DNA of 41,079 bases from positions 1 through 41,079 of the forward strand of contig JAMLIA010000027.1 of NCBI GenBank assembly GCA_023954495.1. Direction: 5' to 3'. This document shows, in pieces, positions 15,610 to 24,309 of the stretch; within the stretch, counting starts at the first letter, position 1; each line of letters opens with the position of its first letter. Below the pieces are notes generated by a model. The model ran no database searches and had not been told where the DNA came from. It saw nothing but the letters and a program-made list of their open reading frames with translations. The position numbers and the translations under genes are program-made. This DNA comes from Thermomicrobiales bacterium (lineage in GTDB: Bacteria; Chloroflexota; Chloroflexia; Thermomicrobiales; CFX8).

Positions 15610-16410
15610 CTACCTCTCTTGCTCCAGCCACCAGCGCGCAACGTCATCGGCACGAGCGATCCAGATGTCGCCCTGGTCGATTGCGTAGTCGAGCAGGTTG
15701 GCCAGCGCGCGCGATGGCCCAGGGCGTCCGCTGACCCAGGGATGCAGCGTCAGGCAGAGCAGCTTGCCCTCGTCGCGCAGCACATCGAGATCATCACGCC
15801 AGAACTCGGCGGCGTGGCGTGGGTTCACCGTCCAGTCAACGAAGTAGGTGTAGTCATCGTAGAAGCGCGACGGTGGCAGGTGCACGACCGGGTCGCGATC
15901 AGCGAGCGGCGATTCCAGCCAGGGCAGGTCGGAGCGCGCAACATCCATTTGCCAGCGCAAGCCCAATTGCTGCACTGCGGCAGTTGTCTGGTCGTTGTAG
16001 CGCCAGGCGGGCGTCTTGTGGCCGGTCGGGCGCTGGCCGGTCACCCGCTCGATCGCGTCGATCGTGCGTGACATGTCAGCGATCTGCTCATCCAGCGTCA
16101 TCGGCGTGTAGTAGCGATGGTCCCATGAGTGGATCGCCGACTCGTGCCCCGATTGGTGGGCGCGCGCGACCGCGTCTGGTCGGTCTTCCACACAGCGGCC
16201 GACCCAGCAGAACGTGCCGGCGACCCCCCGGTCGTCCAGCAGCTCAATGAGCCGCCAGACGCCGGTTTCCAGATCGTATTCCGCTTGCGACCGCCAGTAA
16301 AAGTCATCCGGGCCGTGGTGGTTGACCTCGCCGTAGATCCCATCGACGTCGATGCTGACGATCAATGCCGAGCGGAAGTTGGCAGGCCAACGGCCTGGTC
16401 CGTCAACCAT
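15610..16410 (-). CDS. Polysaccharide deacetylase-family hydrolase (PuuE-like)
   Basis: This is a 266-residue NodB-homology protein. The catalytic Asp pair is SIDVD (about 19-23), the metal histidines are in SAIHSWDHR (His-x3-His, about 94-98), and TGHKTPAWRYN corresponds to motif 3. A late TLHPWVSGRPG supplies the final His. This divergent group includes PuuE-type allantoinases and peptidoglycan deacetylases. No signal peptide is seen, which favours a cytoplasmic amide hydrolase over a cell-wall enzyme. It lies 3 bp after the creatininase-family gene, consistent with a shared catabolic operon. Confidence 0.88.
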   Translation of the reverse strand: MVDGPGRWPANFRSALIVSIDVDGIYGEVNHHGPDDFYWRSQAEYDLETGVWRLIELLDDRGVAGTFCWVGRCVEDRPDAVARAHQSGHESAIHSWDHRYYTPMTLDEQIADMSRTIDAIERVTGQRPTGHKTPAWRYNDQTTAAVQQLGLRWQMDVARSDLPWLESPLADRDPVVHLPPSRFYDDYTYFVDWTVNPRHAAEFWRDDLDVLRDEGKLLCLTLHPWVSGRPGPSRALANLLDYAIDQGDIWIARADDVARWWLEQER

Positions 16411-16413
16411 TCG

Positions 16414-17235
16414 CTACTCATCCTCGTCGTAGGTTGCGAACTCATCGCCGAGGTCGAGCGGAGTCCAGGCGACCAGCTCTTCAGTGAAGGCGACGAAGTT
16501 CTTCAGGCCGGTCTCGATGATGTCGTTGCCGTATTCGAGCGTCGCGCGTCGCGCGTCGCCGAGCGCGCCGTTGCGGGTGTACTCATCGAAGCGATACGGC
16601 ACGTTCACGTTGTAGCGTTGCAGCGTCTTGCGGAACTCGTAGGTGAGATCGGTGAGCTCGCCGGCGGCCAATGCATCTTCCTTCACGACCTGCGGCACCA
16701 GTGCCTTGGCGACGGACGTCTCCATCTCGCAAGCGTGGCCGGTGATTCCGGTCTTGTCGTGCTTCTCGGCCAGACCCGGATCAGCGAACGAGAAGTAGGA
16801 GCAGGCACCAATGAACGTCGGATCGATCTCTTCCTTGATGCGGACGGTCGCGACGCCGAGCGCCGGGATGTTGCCGCCATGGCCGTTGACGATCAGGAAG
16901 CGCTCGAAGCCATGCTCGTAGAGCGACGACACGACCTCGGCCAGCACCTGGACGAACGTCTCGGGCGCAAGCGTGATCGTGCCAGGGAAGTTCATATGGT
17001 GGAACGACACGCCCCACGGCATTGGCGGCGCGACCAGCAAGCGCGGATGAGCTAGCTCAGTGGCGCGGCGGCAGAACTCGTAGGACGCGGCGATGTCCAT
17101 GCTCAGCGAAAGGTTCGGTCCGTGCTGCTCGTTCGAGCCGACCGGCAGCAGCACGACTTCGACCTGTTCGATGATCTCATCGACTTCCGGCCACGACAGG
17201 TTCGCCAGTACCAGATCTTTCGTTGACTCGCTCAT
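16414..17235 (-). CDS. Creatininase-family amidohydrolase
   Basis: This 273-residue protein has the creatininase-family metal pattern: Glu and His in SNEQHGPNLSLSMDI, with the Asp eleven residues after the Glu, then VNGHGGNIPAL with the next His, and HACEMETS with a further His and Glu. Family members include creatinine amidohydrolase and MftE-like peptidases. The usual HGPHLP has Asn in place of the second His, but that residue is not a known ligand. AGAGGAG lies before the ATG at 17235. The next gene upstream (17297) is in the same direction. Confidence 0.9.
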   Translation of the reverse strand: MSESTKDLVLANLSWPEVDEIIEQVEVVLLPVGSNEQHGPNLSLSMDIAASYEFCRRATELAHPRLLVAPPMPWGVSFHHMNFPGTITLAPETFVQVLAEVVSSLYEHGFERFLIVNGHGGNIPALGVATVRIKEEIDPTFIGACSYFSFADPGLAEKHDKTGITGHACEMETSVAKALVPQVVKEDALAAGELTDLTYEFRKTLQRYNVNVPYRFDEYTRNGALGDARRATLEYGNDIIETGLKNFVAFTEELVAWTPLDLGDEFATYDEDE

Positions 17236-17296
17236 TCTCTGCTCCTCTGTGGTGTCGACCGCGTGGGACGACCGATCGTCGGCATAGGTCTGTGAC

Positions 17297-18472
17297 CTAC
17301 CCGCGGCGGATCTCCTCGATAGCCGCGCCGAGCTGCTGAATTTCTTCCTCGGTATTGTAGAAGCCGGTCGAGAGTCGCACGCAGGCGGGCGACGGAATCG
17401 TGCGCAGGATGAAACCACGCTGATCCAGCGCCGCAACGAGGTCGCCGGGCGCAACGCCGGTCAGATTGAACGTGATCAGTCCGGCCATGCGCGACGAGGG
17501 AGTGATGACCTCGACACCGTCAATTGCTGAGAGCGTCTTGTGCGCCAGTTGGCCGAGCGCGGCGATGCGGTCGTAGATCCAGTCCATCCCGACATCATCG
17601 ACAAGCCACTGCGTGGCTGCTGCCTGTCCGGCGATGAGCGGATAGTAGGTCGCGATGCGGTCGAATCGTGCTGCGCCGGGCGTCGGGGTCAGGTAGCCAC
17701 CGGCGGTATCGAGCCCGCCCATCGCGTTGAAGTAGCTGACGTAGGTCTGCTCGAACCACGAGAGGCGCTCCTCGCGGATCCAGAGCGAGCCGGTGCCCTC
17801 CGGACCGCAGAGCCACTTCTGGCCCGGCATCGCGTAGCCGTCGGGATCGTTCTCGTACAGCTTCGGATCGAGCGAACCGGCCGACTGCGCAGCATCAACC
17901 AGGACGAGCACGTCGTTGCGCCGGCAGACGTCGACGATCTCCTTGAGCGGCAGGACTGCGCCGGTGTTCCAGGCGAGGTGCGAGATGATGAGCGCGCGCG
18001 TGCGGCGCGTGATGAGGCGCTCGATCTTGCCGGCGACATCACCATCTCCAACGCCGAGGTCGGCGAGCTTGATGCGCACGCCGTGGCGACGAGCCACGAC
18101 ATAGAGCGGCAGTTGTCCACCCGGGTGCTCCAGGTTGGTGATGATCGCCTCGTCGCCGCGCTGCCAGTCAACGCCGTGGATCATGATGTTCATGCCTTCG
18201 GTCGTCAGCTCGGTCAGCGCGATTTCGCTGTCCTTGACACCGAGTGCCCGCGCGACCGCATCTCGCGCAGCTGGCTTGAGCTTCATCTTGGCTTCCCAGC
18301 CGCCCATCTGAATGCGGCCGTCCTCGAACTCAGCGCGGGCCATGTTGGCCATCGCTTCCGCCGCAACTCGCGGGAGCGGGCCGTTGGTGCCGGTGTTCAG
18401 GTACGCCTTGCCCAGGACTGCGGGCACCTGTTCGCGGATCGAGGCGACCCTGGAGTCAGTCGTTACCGTCAC
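17297..18472 (-). CDS. Class V aminotransferase (cysteine desulfurase/epimerase-like)
   Basis: This is a 391-residue PLP fold-type I enzyme of the class V (NifS/isopenicillin N epimerase-like) group. Visible sites are NTGTNGPLP near the N-terminus, NLEHPGGQLP (113-122), SHLAWNTGAVLP, the PLP-nitrogen Asp193 in VLVDAAQSAGS, and the Schiff-base Lys219 in GQKWLCGPEGTG. The reaction (desulfuration, epimerisation, transamination) cannot be picked from sequence. The window contains no iron-sulfur assembly genes, which argues weakly against a housekeeping IscS role. Confidence 0.9.
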   Translation of the reverse strand: MTVTTDSRVASIREQVPAVLGKAYLNTGTNGPLPRVAAEAMANMARAEFEDGRIQMGGWEAKMKLKPAARDAVARALGVKDSEIALTELTTEGMNIMIHGVDWQRGDEAIITNLEHPGGQLPLYVVARRHGVRIKLADLGVGDGDVAGKIERLITRRTRALIISHLAWNTGAVLPLKEIVDVCRRNDVLVLVDAAQSAGSLDPKLYENDPDGYAMPGQKWLCGPEGTGSLWIREERLSWFEQTYVSYFNAMGGLDTAGGYLTPTPGAARFDRIATYYPLIAGQAAATQWLVDDVGMDWIYDRIAALGQLAHKTLSAIDGVEVITPSSRMAGLITFNLTGVAPGDLVAALDQRGFILRTIPSPACVRLSTGFYNTEEEIQQLGAAIEEIRRG

Positions 18473-18557
18473 GTGTCCTCCTCATCGCTGCGGGTCGTGG
18501 TGACTGTCGGAATACGGTCGATGTCGCGCATCCTAACCGCTTTCGCCGCTGCCCGCA

Positions 18558-19703
18558 TTACCCGCGTGAGGAAGCCTCCAGCGCCTGCTCGAAGTCGGCG
18601 ATGATGTCGGCGATGTTTTCGCAGCCGACTGAAACACGAACGAGGTCCTGGCGATGCGGCCAGACCAGCGTCGAGACATCGCCGAGATGGACGGCGTGAG
18701 CACAGAGCTTCAGCGCGTCGGCAAAGCGGTTGCCCTGCGCTGTCTTGCCCTGCATGCGGAACGACAGCACGCCGCCGTAGCGCCCGCCGGTCAGCTCTTT
18801 GGCGATCGTGTGGCCGGGGTGCGATTCCAGTCCGGCGTAGAGGACGACCTCAACCTCCGGCTGGCGCTCCAGGAACAGCGCTAGCTCCAAAGCGTTCGCG
18901 CAATGGCGCTCCATGCGCAGCTCCAGCGTCTTGACGCCGCGCAGCAGCAACCACGAGTTGAAGGGGCTGACCGGAGAGCCGAGGATCTCAACCTGGTGGC
19001 GGACCTGATCGATCAGATGCTTCGATCCCGCGATTGCTCCGGCAATCGCGTCGCCGTGGCCGCTGATGTACTTGGATGCCGAATGCAGCGACAGGTGCGC
19101 GCCGTGCTCCAGTGGACGAAAGAGGTACGGACTGGTGAACGTGTTATCGATGACCAGCAGCGCATTGTGGTCGCGCGCGATCCGGCCCAGCGCCGGGATG
19201 TCGCTGACGCGGTTGGACGGATTGGCCAGGAACTCGGTGTAGATCATCGCTGTCTCGGGCCGCATTGCCTGCCGCACGGCGTCGAGATCCGTGATATCGA
19301 CCGGTGTCACATCGATGCCGAATACCGGCGCTTCTTCATACAGGTAGGTTTCGGTCGACTCGTAGATGTCGTTCGAGACGACGATGTGGCTGCCGGGGCG
19401 GGCGAGCGCGTGGAACACCGCGACGATAACGGCCATGCCGGATGCGGCAACGACCGCTTCTTCGGCCCCTTCGAGGTCCGCCAGCTTGCGTTCTATTGCA
19501 TGTGTCGTCGGATTCCCCATGCGGGTGTAGACGTAGCCCTCACGCTCGCCCGCCTGAACCGCCAACTTCTGTTCAGCCGAATCGAACGCGAATGTTGCAG
19601 TTTGATAAATCGGCGTATTGTGCGCGCCAGTCGCCGGATCGTGCCGCTCCCCGGTGTGGATCGCGCGTGTCGAGAAGCCCAGACCTTCTCGCACTTCTCC
19701 CAT
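18558..19703 (-). CDS. Trans-sulfuration PLP enzyme (cystathionine synthase/lyase type), copy 1
   Basis: This is a 381-residue member of the Cys/Met metabolism PLP family. It opens GFSTRAIHTGERHDPATGAH. The phosphate/substrate region is YVYTRMGNPT (58-67), Asp186 is in VIDNTFTSPY, and the Schiff-base Lys211 is in SASKYISGHGD. RGVKTLELRMERHCANA and SVGCE complete the signature. The active-site Tyr114 is followed by EST, not the usual GGT and not the GC of methionine gamma-lyase. The exact reaction (CGS, CGL, OAHS-like) is open. GAGGGGG lies five bases before the ATG at 19703. It is a tandem duplicate of the next gene. Confidence 0.92.
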   Translation of the reverse strand: MGEVREGLGFSTRAIHTGERHDPATGAHNTPIYQTATFAFDSAEQKLAVQAGEREGYVYTRMGNPTTHAIERKLADLEGAEEAVVAASGMAVIVAVFHALARPGSHIVVSNDIYESTETYLYEEAPVFGIDVTPVDITDLDAVRQAMRPETAMIYTEFLANPSNRVSDIPALGRIARDHNALLVIDNTFTSPYLFRPLEHGAHLSLHSASKYISGHGDAIAGAIAGSKHLIDQVRHQVEILGSPVSPFNSWLLLRGVKTLELRMERHCANALELALFLERQPEVEVVLYAGLESHPGHTIAKELTGGRYGGVLSFRMQGKTAQGNRFADALKLCAHAVHLGDVSTLVWPHRQDLVRVSVGCENIADIIADFEQALEASSRG

Positions 19704-19847
19704 GCAGTCCCCCTCATCCCCTCGCGGCGACGTTGAATCCCAGCCGACGCCATCCGAGCCGGGCGCGTCGTCGCCAACACTTCGTAATAGCACCGTTGTG
19801 GCGGTCGTCGCAACCTCTTGATTCGCGCGGGTGCTGCAAATGACAGA

Positions 19848-19870
19848 GAGCAGGGCTCGTTGCCCTGCTC
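19848..19870 (-). terminator. Hairpin, possible terminator after copy 2
   Basis: GAGCAGGGC (19848-19856) and GCCCTGCTC (19862-19870) form a perfect 9-bp stem with a 5-nt loop, 31 nt past the stop at 19902. On the minus strand it is followed by TCTGTCATTTG, only moderately T-rich. Confidence 0.55.
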
Positions 19871-19901
19871 CCTGATAACGTGATCGATGTGGTGATCGGC
19901 G

Positions 19902-21062
19902 TCAGTCGGCTACCGGTGCGGCGGAGGAGACGTGCTCCAGCGCCTGCTCGAAATCAGCGATGATGTCCTCGGCGTTTTCGCAGCCAACCGACACTCGAAC
20001 GAGGTCGTCGCGGTGCGGCCAGACGAGCGTGAATACGTCGCCGAGGCTGACGGCGTGATCGCAGAGCTGCAGTGCGTCGGCGAACCGGCTGCCTTGCTCC
20101 GCACCGCCACGCATGCGGAACGACAGCATACCGCCGTAGCGACCGCCGGTCAGCTCCTTGACCAGTGCGTGACCCGGATGCGTCTCGAGTCCGGCGTAGA
20201 GCACCTGCTCAACCTCGGGCTGGCGCTCAAGGAACTTGGCAATCTCCATCGCGTTGGCGCAGTGGCGCTCCATGCGCAGCTCCAGCGTCTTGATGCCACG
20301 AAGCAGCAGCCAGGAGTTGAACGGGCTGATCGGCGAACCGAGCACCTGAATCTGTCGATTGACCTGCTGGATCAAGTCAGCCGATCCGGCGATGACGCCG
20401 GCCAGCGCATCACCGTGGCCGCTGATGTACTTCGTCGCGGAATGCAGGGAGAGATGCGCACCGTGCTCCAGTGGCCGGAAGATGTACGGGCTGGTGAAGG
20501 TATTGTCGACGATCAGCAGCGCTCCACTGTCACGAGCGATCTTGCCCAGCGCCGGGACGTCGGCGACGCGGATCGTCGGATTCGACAGGAACTCGGTGTA
20601 GAGGATGGTGGTATTGGGCTGCATCGCTTCGCGAACGGCGTCAAGGTCGCTAATGTCGACGCGCGTGACTTCGACGCCAAACGCCGGTGCTTCTTCCGAC
20701 AGGAACGTCTCGGCCCAGTGGTAGACATCGTCGGAGGCGACGATGTGGCTGCCAGCGCGGGCGAACGCGTTGAACGCCCCGGCGATAACGCCCATGCCGG
20801 ATGCCGCAGCGACCGCAGCCTCGGCACCCTCGAGATCGGCGATCTTGCGCTCGATGGCGGTCGTCGTCGGATTGCTGGCCCGTGTATAGACGTAGCCTTC
20901 GCGCTCGCCGGCCATGATCGCGGCCTTCTGTTCGAGCGAGTCAAAGGCGTAGGTTGCGGTCTGATAGATCGGCGTGTTATGCGCGCCGGTGGTCGGATCG
21001 TGATGTTCGCCCGCGTGGATTGAGCGCGTCGAAAACCCTAGCGATTTGCCATCCCCAGTCAT
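19902..21062 (-). CDS. Trans-sulfuration PLP enzyme, copy 2
   Basis: This 386-residue close paralogue of the gene at 18558 has the same series: STRSIHAGEHHDPTTGAH, YVYTRASNPT, IVDNTFTSPY, the Schiff-base lysine in SATKYISGHGD, RGIKTLELRMERHCANA and SVGCE. Here the active-site Tyr is followed by HWAE, another departure from canonical YGGT. The ATG at 21062 has an excellent GGAGG site. Open frame further upstream (to 21359) is antisense to the ADP-ribosylglycohydrolase-like gene and is not coding. The pair likely handles related sulfur amino-acid substrates. Confidence 0.92.
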   Translation of the reverse strand: MTGDGKSLGFSTRSIHAGEHHDPTTGAHNTPIYQTATYAFDSLEQKAAIMAGEREGYVYTRASNPTTTAIERKIADLEGAEAAVAAASGMGVIAGAFNAFARAGSHIVASDDVYHWAETFLSEEAPAFGVEVTRVDISDLDAVREAMQPNTTILYTEFLSNPTIRVADVPALGKIARDSGALLIVDNTFTSPYIFRPLEHGAHLSLHSATKYISGHGDALAGVIAGSADLIQQVNRQIQVLGSPISPFNSWLLLRGIKTLELRMERHCANAMEIAKFLERQPEVEQVLYAGLETHPGHALVKELTGGRYGGMLSFRMRGGAEQGSRFADALQLCDHAVSLGDVFTLVWPHRDDLVRVSVGCENAEDIIADFEQALEHVSSAAPVAD

Positions 21063-21237
21063 CGTAGCCTCCTGTCGAGTCCATTCATTTCGTGTGTGGC
21101 GGCATAGTGCCATATTCTGAGCGGGCATGACGCCAATGCCCGATATGACAAGCCAGATGCCCACGTCCTTGGCATCATTGTGGATGACTGCCGGACTAAT
21201 GGCTGCGGCACTACCTGCTGAAGGATGCGACGAGGTC

Positions 21238-22232
21238 ATGACGAACGAAGCACGCACGCCGACAATCAGCGATCGGATGACCGGCGCGCTCCTGGGTATG
21301 GCGATCGGCGACGCGCTCGGGCTGGTCGGCGAGTCACCGCTGGTCAAGCGCCCGATCACCGGCTACGAACCGGTGCGCGACGCATCGGGCGCGACGATTG
21401 TCGAAGACGGGCCAGTTCAGCGCACACACGGAGTTCGCGCTCTGCCTGGCCAGGCGCTATCAGCGGCGGCGGGTTTGTCGACCCGGTGACGGCCGGCTAT
21501 CGCTTCGCGCAGGTGCTGCGCAGCGAGCACGCGCACCTGGTTGACCCGACGAGCAAGGCAGCGCTGGAGCGTGCGATCGAGTCTGGCGACTTTCAGGCCG
21601 GGCTGTGCGACGGTGAGGTCGTGAGCGCCGGACCGGCAGCGCGGATCACCCCGATCGCACTGATTCACGGGATGGGCAATGCCAACCCGCAACTCTTCAT
21701 CCGCGAAATCATGCGCGCGACGCTCATCACCCACTGCGATCCGCTGGCGGTCAACGGTGCGCTGGCGATGGCCTACGCACTAAACCGGGTTGTGCGGCGC
21801 GAGACCGATCCGACTGTTCTTGTGCCGGAGGTGCTCGGATTCATCGACGAGGACGCTGTCGCACGGCGACTGCGCGAGATCGAGCTGCTGCCTGAAGGTG
21901 ATGATGCCGAGACGATAGCGACTGGCATCGCTGCCTTGAACCGGGATGGCTCGATTGCCGATGCGGTTGCCACTGCGATGTACCTGTTCTCGCGGCTGGG
22001 ATCGGCGTTCGAGGCGACGGTGCTCGCGGCGGCTGCCGCAGGTCCGGCGTCAGCAGCGATCGGGGCGATGGCCGGCGCGCTATCTGGTGGCTGGGTTGGT
22101 GCGCGCGAGATCCCGAGTCGGCTGGTTGATGGACTCGATGGCCGCACCTATCTGTTGATGGCTGCACCTGCCCTCTACCGCACCGCCCAGCGCCGAGCCG
22201 GGTTCTACCTGCAATTGCATCAGCGCGTATGA
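21238..22232 (+). pseudogene. ADP-ribosylglycohydrolase-like (DraG/crystallin J1) remnant, frameshifted
   Basis: The protein homology runs through three frames. Residues from the ATG at 21238 (DRMTGALLGMAIGDALGLVGE) are in one frame to about 21425. A short piece, TEFALCLA, is in a second frame (about 21428-21452). From about 21460 GGGFVDPVTAGYRFAQVL continues in a third frame to the stop at 22232, including THCDPLAVNGALAMAYALN. Both shifts lie within about 40 bp. The family's metal-binding DDT before TEFALCLA is absent: the sequence fits loss of five bases there. The C-terminal acidic motif (normally GDxDT) reads GPASA. The product, if made, would lack the known metal ligands. It overlaps the HAD gene by ATGA. 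Confidence 0.8.
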
Positions 22233-22915
22233 GCACACAGCTCATTCGAGCGGTCGTCTTCGACCTGGACGGGCTGCTGGTTGATTCGGAGCCGTTGCAG
22301 GCGTGGGCCTGGGACGCCTACGCGCGGCAGCACGGCTCTGAGTTGCGCGCAGATGTTCTGGCTCGGATGCTCGGTCGTCGCGCGGTCGATGCTGTCCAGA
22401 CCTTCGTGGCTGACCTGGCGTTACACGTGTCGCCTGAAGTTGCGCTGCGGGAACGCGACGAGCTGTTCCTCGCCGCCGTTCCCGGTCGGATCGCCGCGCA
22501 CTCCGGCGCAGCCGAACTGCTCGCCTATCTGCGCGAACGCCACATTCCGCTGGCGCTGGCGACATCAGGGCATCGGCGTTATGTCGATTTGGCGCTGGAG
22601 AGTGCAGGACTGTCTGGCTCGTTCGACGTTGAGGTCACCGGCGATCAGGTGACGCACGGCAAGCCGCATCCGGAGATTTACCTGCACGCCTGCGAGCGGC
22701 TGGGCATTCCGCCCGAGAGCGCGCTGGCGCTTGAAGACGCGCCGAACGGCGTGCAGGCGGCGCTGGCCGCCGGGATGATCTGCTTCTCCGTGCCGGAGTC
22801 CGCCGATCACAGCGAGATCGAGGATGCGCACGAGATTCTGGGCAGCCTGCGGCAGGTTATCTCGATGCTGGAAGAGCCGAGCCCATATCGGCTTGTTAGG
22901 CCGGGGGCGGGATAG
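22229..22915 (+). CDS. HAD-superfamily hydrolase (beta-phosphoglucomutase-like)
   Basis: This is a 228-residue HAD subfamily IA phosphatase/phosphomutase. Motif I is FDLDGLLVDSE (11-21), motif II is ATSG, the motif III lysine is in HGKPHPEIY, and motif IV is ALEDAPNGVQAA. The C1-type helical cap lies between motifs I and II. This subgroup acts on sugar phosphates or other small phosphoesters. Its ATG overlaps the stop of the ADP-ribosylglycohydrolase-like remnant (ATGA at 22229-22232), which indicates translational coupling to that reading frame. Confidence 0.92.
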   Translation: MSTQLIRAVVFDLDGLLVDSEPLQAWAWDAYARQHGSELRADVLARMLGRRAVDAVQTFVADLALHVSPEVALRERDELFLAAVPGRIAAHSGAAELLAYLRERHIPLALATSGHRRYVDLALESAGLSGSFDVEVTGDQVTHGKPHPEIYLHACERLGIPPESALALEDAPNGVQAALAAGMICFSVPESADHSEIEDAHEILGSLRQVISMLEEPSPYRLVRPGAG

Positions 22916-22926
22916 AGGCTGCGGGT

Positions 22927-22983
22927 ATTGCGGTGGCTGGGTTGCATGGCGGTGTTTGGGTTGCATTGCGGTGTTCGTGGGCC
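22927..22983. repeat. Three degenerate 19-nt tandem copies
   Basis: Units at 22927-22945, 22946-22964 and 22965-22983 share the ATTGCGGTG...TTGC pattern with a few changes. The third merges into the inverted repeat that follows. Confidence 0.6.
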
Positions 22984-23121
22984 AAACGGGCGTATGCAAT
23001 ACGCCCCTACATTTGCAGATCTCTGCCGCAATCATTGGTCTGTTATATACGATTATTGGCGTGCTACACGACCCTAACGCAGGGGCGTATTGCATACGCC
23101 CGTTTGACCCACGAACACCGC
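22968..23121. repeat. Inverted 43-nt repeats around 68 nt, each with the 19-nt palindrome
   Basis: 22968-23010 and 23079-23121 are reverse complements, differing at two positions. Each contains the palindrome GGGCGTATTGCATACGCCC (22988-23006, variant spelling; 23083-23101). The 68-nt interior is AT-richer than its surroundings and has no coding signal. The form resembles a miniature inverted-repeat element or a BIME-like pair of REP units. Confidence 0.85.
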
Positions 23122-23215
23122 ATCCGCACGCCACGCCTTTGCTCAGCCGATGACCCGGAGACACGCCACCGTTGCCATTCCGCCATCCGTCATTCTGTGC
23201 GCGCACGCGAGATCG

Positions 23216-23603
23216 CTCCCCTGCGTTGGACTGGGTCGGACGGGTGGGAGATCACTCACTGCCGGGTGTCACTGCCCAGAGGGCTCCCGGCGGCAGATGA
23301 CAGATTACGGCGGCGGCTGCCGATCTGGCAACTCAACATTGACAACGCACCCAGTAGTCGAGCGCAGTGAATCTGATGGCCGACAGCCTACCCCGTCCTC
23401 TGTCATTTCACGCCCAGAGGGCACCCGCGCAGCCGAGAAATCTCCCCTGCGTTGGACTGGGTCAGACGGGTGGGAGATCACTCACTGCCGGGTGTCACTG
23501 CCCAGAGGGCTCCCGGCGGCAGATGACAGATTACGGCGGTGGCTGCCGATCTGGCAACTCGACATTGACAACGCACTCAGTAGTCGAGCGCAGTGAATCT
23601 GAT
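23216..23603. repeat. 162-bp direct repeat, two copies
   Basis: 23216-23377 and 23442-23603 are direct copies differing at about five positions, with 64 nt between them. Each ends with GTCGAGCGCAGTGAATCTGAT-type sequence. Open frames cross them, but both frames translate to low-complexity basic peptides and carry no ribosome-binding site, so the region is treated as non-coding. With the flanking inverted repeats it accounts for most of the 696-bp spacer 22916-23611. Confidence 0.85.
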
Positions 23604-23611
23604 CACAGCCC

Positions 23612-24097
23612 TCAGCGAATGTCATCCCAGGGATAGACCACCCAGTCGTCGGTCATTTCAGCGTAGTGGTCGGGGGTATCGTCGGGGTAGCGCGAGGCGC
23701 GGGGCTTGTAATGAAGGACGGCGACTTCAGGGCGGCCGCCGGCCTTGCGGACGCGCTCGCGGACTGCGACGGCGGTCTGGCCACTGTCCCAGACATCGTC
23801 GACGATCAGGACGGATTTGCCCCGCAGCAGGTCGTCGGAGGGGAACTGCAGGAACGTGGGGCGTTCGAGCGTCTCGCCGATGCCGGTATAGAGTTGTACA
23901 GCGGCGACGATGATGTTGCGGATATCGAGGCGTTCGCTGATGAGGCAAGCGGGAATCATGCCGCCGCGGGTGATGACCAGCATGGCGTCGTAGTCGGTTC
24001 GGAGCCGACCGGCCAGATCATCAACGTTGCGCTCGATGTCATCCCAACCCAGGATGCGCTTGAGCGGCTCAACTCGAACCTGTTCGGTGTCTGTCAT
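23612..24097 (-). CDS. Phosphoribosyltransferase (xanthine/hypoxanthine PRT-like)
   Basis: This is a 161-residue type I PRTase with the PRPP-binding loop [14 protein letters not shown] (96-109), ITRGGMIPA (42-50) at the pyrophosphate loop, and [10 protein letters not shown] at the C-terminus. The last is typical of the small xanthine/hypoxanthine-guanine PRT group found in archaea and some bacteria. These salvage a purine base with PRPP; the base cannot be fixed from sequence. The gene is transcribed away from dnaJ, with about 210 bp of shared upstream region holding no other recognisable element. Confidence 0.9.
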   Translation of the reverse strand: MTDTEQVRVEPLKRILGWDDIERNVDDLAGRLRTDYDAMLVITRGGMIPACLISERLDIRNIIVAAVQLYTGIGETLERPTFLQFPSDDLLRGKSVLIVDDVWDSGQTAVAVRERVRKAGGRPEVAVLHYKPRASRYPDDTPDHYAEMTDDWVVYPWDDIR

Positions 24098-24309
24098 CGC
24101 TGCCAGCCTCCGGCCACATGTGCGTGTCGGACTCGTACATCAATGCTACCCGCCCAGCACGGTCTTGCGCTATGATGCGGGTCACAACGCTACAGATGTG
24201 CCATAACGTGTATCATGATTGGCTGACGCGGCGTGAGCCGCGCGGTGCCGTGCGTCCACGCCGGCCACACCATTTTGCCGCCACAGAACAGCAACAGGTG
24301 AACGACTCG

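Noticed and set aside
15604-15631. ATG start at 15631 for the second RDD protein
   Set aside because: It would overlap the upstream gene and lacks a ribosome-binding site; the GTG at 15604 has AGAGAGGTAGG. It is kept as an alternative only.
22927-23603. Possible CRISPR array
   Set aside because: Repeats are of mixed size (19, 43 and 162 nt), without regular 30-40 nt spacers, and no cas gene is nearby.
23150-23636. Open frames across the 162-bp direct repeats
   Set aside because: Both copies encode the same basic low-complexity peptide only because the DNA is duplicated; there is no ribosome-binding site or homology.
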